The notes beneath the pieces were generated by a model that searched no databases, was not told where the DNA came from, and saw nothing but the letters and a program-made list of their open reading frames with translations. The translations under genes were made by a program, and so were the position numbers. Shown piece by piece: positions 60,485 through 64,000 of a stretch of DNA of 64,000 bases. Where the stretch lies: NCBI RefSeq assembly GCF_002240565.1, contig NZ_MZMO01000001.1, positions 2,914,001-2,978,000 of the forward strand, in the 5' to 3' direction. The DNA is from Clavibacter michiganensis subsp. insidiosus. Lineage in GTDB: Bacteria > Actinomycetota > Actinomycetes > Actinomycetales > Microbacteriaceae. The first letter of the stretch is position 1, and each line of letters opens with the position of its first letter.

Positions 60485-61840
60485 TTGGCATCCTGGACCG
60501 ACCACGTCGTCTGGTGGCACGTCTACCCGCTCGGCTTCACGGGCGCGCCGCAGACCCGCGACGACCTCGCCGGACCCGACGGCGGATCCCCCGCGCACAC
60601 CGACGCGCCGCCCGCCCACCGCCTCGACCGCCTCCGCGCGTGGCTCCCCTACCTCGTCGACCTCGGCGCCAACGGCCTGCTGCTCGGCCCGGTCTTCGAC
60701 TCGGAGACCCATGGCTACGACACCCGCGACCACCTGGCCGTGGATCCGCGGCTCGGCGACGACGCCGACCTCGACGCCCTCCTCGCCGACGCCTCCGCGC
60801 GCGGGGTCCGCGTGCTCCTCGACGGCGTCTTCAATCACGTCGGCCGCAGCCACCCGCGCTTCGTGCAGGGGCTCGCCGACGGTCCGGGATCCGAGGCCGC
60901 GTCCTGGTTCCGCTGGGACGACGCCGGCGAGCCCGTCGGCTTCGAGGGCCACGGCGCGCTCGTCACGCTCGACCACGGCTCCGAGGCCGTGCGCGCGCAC
61001 GTCGCCGAGGTGATGATCCACTGGCTCGACCGCGGCGTCTCCGGCTGGCGGCTCGACGCGGCCTACGCCGTGCCCGCGTCGTTCTGGGCCGCGGTGCTGC
61101 CGCGCGTGCGAGAGCGCCACCCCGATGCGTGGTTCGTCGGCGAGATGATCCACGGCGACTACGTCGGCTACCAGGCCGAGTCGACCATCGACTCCATCAC
61201 CGCGTACGAGCTGTGGAAGTCGGTCCGCAACTCCATCGCGGAGGGCAACCTGTACGAGCTGGACTGGACCCTCACGCGCCACGGCGAGCTGCTGCCGTCC
61301 TTCACGCCGCAGACCTTCATCGGCAACCACGACGTGACCCGCATCGCCTCGGCGGTGGATCACCGCCACCTCGACCACGCGGTCGCCCTGCTGCTCCTGC
61401 TGCCCGGCATCCCGTCGATCTACGCGGGCGACGAGCTCGGCCTCACCGGCGTGAAGGAGGACCGCGCGGGGGGCGACGACGCCGTGCGCCCCGCGTACCC
61501 GGCGTCGCCGGACGAGCTCCACGACGACGAGCACGCCGCCCGGATCCGCCGCCTGCACCAGGAGCTCGTCGGCCTCCGTCGGCGCCACGCCTGGCTGGTC
61601 GACGCCCGGATGGAGACCTCGGGCCTCACCAACACCGCGCTCACCGTCACGCTGCGGCCGTCGGGCACGGGCGCGGCCGGCGGCGTGACGCCCGGCTCGC
61701 CTGATGCCCTGCGGCTCGTGCTCAACCTCGGCGACGAGCCCCTGGCGATCCCCGGACCGTCCGGCGGTCTCGAGGCGGGCGACCTCGCGGGCGACGGCCG
61801 CGTGCCCGGGCACTCCTGGGCGGTGCTGGCCGGCGCGTAG
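60485..61840 (+). CDS. GH13 alpha-amylase-family glycosidase
   Basis: A 451-residue cytoplasmic TIM-barrel enzyme. Conserved regions: LLDGVFNHVG (112-120), GWRLDAAYA with nucleophile Asp191, WFVGEMIH with acid/base Glu220, and FIGNHDVTR with Asp283. It lacks a signal peptide and a long C-domain. The group includes small maltodextrin- or sucrose-acting enzymes; the substrate is unclear. The start is TTG after GAGGAGCGACCC. Confidence 0.88.
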   Translation: MASWTDHVVWWHVYPLGFTGAPQTRDDLAGPDGGSPAHTDAPPAHRLDRLRAWLPYLVDLGANGLLLGPVFDSETHGYDTRDHLAVDPRLGDDADLDALLADASARGVRVLLDGVFNHVGRSHPRFVQGLADGPGSEAASWFRWDDAGEPVGFEGHGALVTLDHGSEAVRAHVAEVMIHWLDRGVSGWRLDAAYAVPASFWAAVLPRVRERHPDAWFVGEMIHGDYVGYQAESTIDSITAYELWKSVRNSIAEGNLYELDWTLTRHGELLPSFTPQTFIGNHDVTRIASAVDHRHLDHAVALLLLLPGIPSIYAGDELGLTGVKEDRAGGDDAVRPAYPASPDELHDDEHAARIRRLHQELVGLRRRHAWLVDARMETSGLTNTALTVTLRPSGTGAAGGVTPGSPDALRLVLNLGDEPLAIPGPSGGLEAGDLAGDGRVPGHSWAVLAGA

Positions 61841-61877
61841 ACGCCGGTACGGGAGCGCCGCAGCGACGGGACGTGCG

Positions 61878-62246
61878 TCAGATGGCGCGGTGCGGCCAGC
61901 AGTAGACCTCGGCGAGGAGCGCGGCCCGCGCGGCATGCGCAGCGGCCTCCTCCTGCGCCTCCCCGTCCGGATCCTCGTCCGCCGGCGCGAAGTGCCCGTC
62001 CGCGATCTCCGGCTCGTCGTCGTCGTCGAACGGCCGGTGCGTGAGCGGCCACTCGACGACGGTGAGCGGAGACCAGACCGAGGGGTCGGTGGCGTCCGCC
62101 TCCCGTTCACGCGTCGCGTCGTCCGCATCCCCGTCGCACGCCTCGGCGCCGAGGAGCTGCTCGTCGGACGCGTCCGCCTCCACCGCGCGCAGCCCCTCCC
62201 CGTCGCCGTACGGCGCGAAGAGGAACTGCGAGAAGTGGCGGGTCAC
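61878..62246 (-). CDS. Acidic hypothetical protein (122 aa)
   Basis: A very acidic protein: MTRHFSQFLFAPYGDGEGLR, a long Asp/Glu/Ala-rich middle and an Ala-rich helix ending VYCWPHRAI. No family recognised. GTG start with TAGCCT 6 nt upstream. It is convergent with the GH13 gene. Confidence 0.55.
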   Translation of the reverse strand: MTRHFSQFLFAPYGDGEGLRAVEADASDEQLLGAEACDGDADDATREREADATDPSVWSPLTVVEWPLTHRPFDDDDEPEIADGHFAPADEDPDGEAQEEAAAHAARAALLAEVYCWPHRAI

Positions 62247-62252
62247 GGCGTC

Positions 62253-62258
62253 AGGCTA
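62253..62258 (-). promoter_or_regulatory. Minus-10 box, leaderless acidic-protein gene
   Basis: TAGCCT on the minus strand ends 6 nt before GTG 62246. Confidence 0.4.
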
Positions 62259-62337
62259 GTCCGCCGGGGCTCCCAGGAACGGGCGTGGAGCGGGGTTGTG
62301 GAAGGCTGCCCACTACCTGTTCGCGGACGACCTCCGG

Positions 62338-63414
62338 TCAGTCCCCGGAGCGTCCCGGCTGCCCCAGCGGCACGGCCTCCGGGCGCCCCACGGTGCTGCG
62401 GATGTCCCCCGTCGAGGCGGGGTCGAGGATCGCGTCCATGACCTCGAGCACGTGGAAGGCGAGCTCCCCGGATGCCCGGTGCGGCACGCCCCGGCGGATC
62501 GCATCGGCCATCTCCGCGAGACCGCAGCCGCGGCCGGCGTCGACGTAGCCGGCGCTCGGCTCGACGTCCGCCCACTCGCGGTCGGCGGACGTCGCGACCT
62601 GCACCGCCCCCGAGAAGTGGTTCGGGTCGGGCACCGAGAGCGTGCCGGCGGTGCCGTACACCTCGATGTTCGGGATCCGCGTGGCCCAGACGTCGAAGCT
62701 CATCGTGACCGTGGAGACCGCGCCCGACTCGTGCGTGAGCACGGCGCTCACGTGCGTGTCGACGGTGACGGGGATCTCGCGCGACTCCGGGTCGGATGCG
62801 GCCGAGCGCACGCGGTCGGAGCGCAGCGAGGCCCCCTGCACGCGCGTGACCGGACCGAGCAGGGTCACGAGCGCCGTGAGGTAGTACGGCCCCATGTCGA
62901 ACATCGGACCGGCACCCGGCTGGTAGTAGAAGGCCGGGGCGGGGTGCCAGAGCTCGTGGCCGGGAGCGCCCCAGAACGCGTTCGCGGCGACGGGCTTCCC
63001 GATCGTGCCGGCGTCGAGGACGGCGCGGGCCGTCTGGATGCCGGTGCCCAGCACGGTGTCGGGGGCGGATCCGACGCGGAGGCCCTTCTCCTCGGCGAGC
63101 CGGAGGATCGGCTCGGCCTCGGCGGGGCTGAGCGCGAGCGGCTTCTCGCCGTAGACGTGCTTGCCGGCCTCGAGGACGCGGAGGTCGACCTCGGCGTGCG
63201 CGGCGGGGATGGTCAGGTTGAGCACGGTGTCGATGCGCGGGTCGGCGATGAGGTCGTCGACGCTCAGCGCATCCACGCCCTGCGCCTCGGCGACCGTGCG
63301 CGCGCGGTCGAGGTCGAGGTCGGCGACCGCGACGAGCCGGACGCCCGGCAGGGTCTCGAACGCGGCGAAGTACTGCTCGCTGATCTTCCCGACGCCGATG
63401 ATCCCGAGGGTCAT
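62338..63414 (-). CDS. Gfo/Idh/MocA-family oxidoreductase
   Basis: A 358-residue NAD(P)-dependent sugar or inositol dehydrogenase. Rossmann loop GIIGVGKISEQYF at 4-16, HVYGEKPLAL near 95 with the conserved Glu-Lys-Pro, then a strand-rich C-domain with PMFDMGPYYLTALV that carries the catalytic-region Asp and Tyr. It lies 17 bp after a ThuA-domain gene on the same strand; the pair is typical of trehalose/inositol-type sugar catabolism operons. Confidence 0.88.
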   Translation of the reverse strand: MTLGIIGVGKISEQYFAAFETLPGVRLVAVADLDLDRARTVAEAQGVDALSVDDLIADPRIDTVLNLTIPAAHAEVDLRVLEAGKHVYGEKPLALSPAEAEPILRLAEEKGLRVGSAPDTVLGTGIQTARAVLDAGTIGKPVAANAFWGAPGHELWHPAPAFYYQPGAGPMFDMGPYYLTALVTLLGPVTRVQGASLRSDRVRSAASDPESREIPVTVDTHVSAVLTHESGAVSTVTMSFDVWATRIPNIEVYGTAGTLSVPDPNHFSGAVQVATSADREWADVEPSAGYVDAGRGCGLAEMADAIRRGVPHRASGELAFHVLEVMDAILDPASTGDIRSTVGRPEAVPLGQPGRSGD

Positions 63415-63431
63415 GGCGTCGTCGTCGTGGT

Positions 63432-64000
63432 TCAGCGTGCCGCCCACAGGAGGCCCCTCTCGATGATGGTGCGGACGTTCGGGTCCTCGACGACCTCGAT
63501 GCGGTGGCCGGGAGCGGAGACGAAGATGCGGCCCTCGCCCCACTGGCGGGTCCAGATGGCGGGCGCGGTGACCGGCCGGTGCCACGGATCCCACGGCCGC
63601 ACGGTCTGCGTCGTGGTCGCGAGCACGTCGTTGTACTCGTCGCTCAGCACCCAGTACTGCTCGGTGACCAGGTCGAAGTCGGCGATGCCCTGCGTGATCT
63701 CGTGCGTGCGCCCGAGCTCGGTCATCTCGACCGTGTACGGGATGTAGTTGTCGGACTGCTCGCCCGTGCGCTCGGCCGGGTCCTTCCCCGCGTGGTGGGC
63801 GAATTGGCCGCCGATCATGTGGAGGTAGTCGGCCGTGTTCCGGTACGAGTCGGCGATGCCGCCGTGCCAGCCGGCCATGCCGGTGCCCGCGATGACCGCG
63901 GCGCGGAGGCCGGCCATCTCCTCGGGCTCGATCGTGGTCATGGTGTTGGCCTGCACGATGAGGTCGGTCGCGGCCATGACGTCGGCGTCGGCGTAGACGG
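63432..64000 (-). CDS. ThuA-domain protein (N-terminus beyond window)
   Basis: C-terminal 188 residues of a ThuA (trehalose-utilisation-like) glutamine-amidotransferase-fold protein. The frame runs off the window edge at 64000. Visible motifs: GTGMAGWHGGIADSYR with the conserved HGG, IGGQFAHHAG, YWVLSDEYND and WGEGRIFVSAPGH. The catalytic details of ThuA are unsettled. It is upstream of the Gfo/Idh/MocA gene and probably cotranscribed with it. Confidence 0.87.
   Translation of the reverse strand, partial: VYADADVMAATDLIVQANTMTTIEPEEMAGLRAAVIAGTGMAGWHGGIADSYRNTADYLHMIGGQFAHHAGKDPAERTGEQSDNYIPYTVEMTELGRTHEITQGIADFDLVTEQYWVLSDEYNDVLATTTQTVRPWDPWHRPVTAPAIWTRQWGEGRIFVSAPGHRIEVVEDPNVRTIIERGLLWAAR

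Overview
The window is chromosomal DNA of a very high-GC actinobacterium. The gene content fits Microbacteriaceae, most probably Clavibacter or a close relative: coproporphyrin-dependent heme genes, a mycobacterial-type MptB mannosyltransferase, a DUF7882-type small protein, bS22, an archaeal-type AspRS and GTG/TTG starts throughout. This assignment is inferred from protein families. No rRNA gene, CRISPR array or prophage was seen, and there is one tRNA and one complete insertion sequence.

Region 1 (1-9404) carries heme synthesis. On the minus strand are cpfC (cut by the window edge), chdC, cgoX and hemE, with hemA divergent on the plus strand. Between the two heme blocks lie a DinB-fold protein, a polyprenol-phosphomannose-dependent mannosyltransferase and three small envelope proteins. 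Region 2 (9401-11882) holds two adjacent GNAT acetyltransferases, a Nudix hydrolase, a small membrane protein and a CsbD-like stress protein. Region 3 (11920-19749) serves respiration: menE, menB and menC for menaquinone, then a five-gene minus-strand operon for system II cytochrome c maturation (phosphatase, TlpA/ResA, CcdA, ResB, CcsB). Region 4 (19750-31627) holds a group 2 sigma factor, a UvrA-like ATPase, a DUF2510 membrane protein, the 5-oxoprolinase operon pxpABC, aspS, an LCP-family protein and small genes.

Region 5 (31700-39350) shows most of the genome change. A 1068-bp IS481-type element sits exactly in the shared CTAG stop of two convergent genes. A LacI-type regulator is cut by one in-frame amber codon, and a HAD phosphatase is reduced to two out-of-frame pieces. 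Region 6 (39509-46472) is conserved housekeeping: bS22, an excisionase-like HTH protein, an ArsR-type regulator, a TrkH/TrkA potassium system, proC, a CDF transporter, tadA and upp. Region 7 (46526-53511) is the richest in regulation: a probable leaderless leader peptide and structured leader before an orphan winged-helix regulator, two candidate structured RNAs with strong terminators, a MarR regulator, a glycosyltransferase, photolyase, a BrkB-type protein and panD. Region 8 (53550-64000) has an acyltransferase, an aldo/keto reductase, an AlaX-type editing protein, a YidC paralogue, a PadR operon, tRNA-Arg(ACG), a GH13 enzyme, an oxidoreductase and a ThuA-domain protein cut by the window edge.

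A recurring feature is a TA-rich minus-10 hexamer (mostly TAGNNT) ending only 6-8 nt before an ATG or GTG. This suggests leaderless transcription for about eleven genes in the window. No sequence search or folding program was run; family names rest on motifs read by eye.
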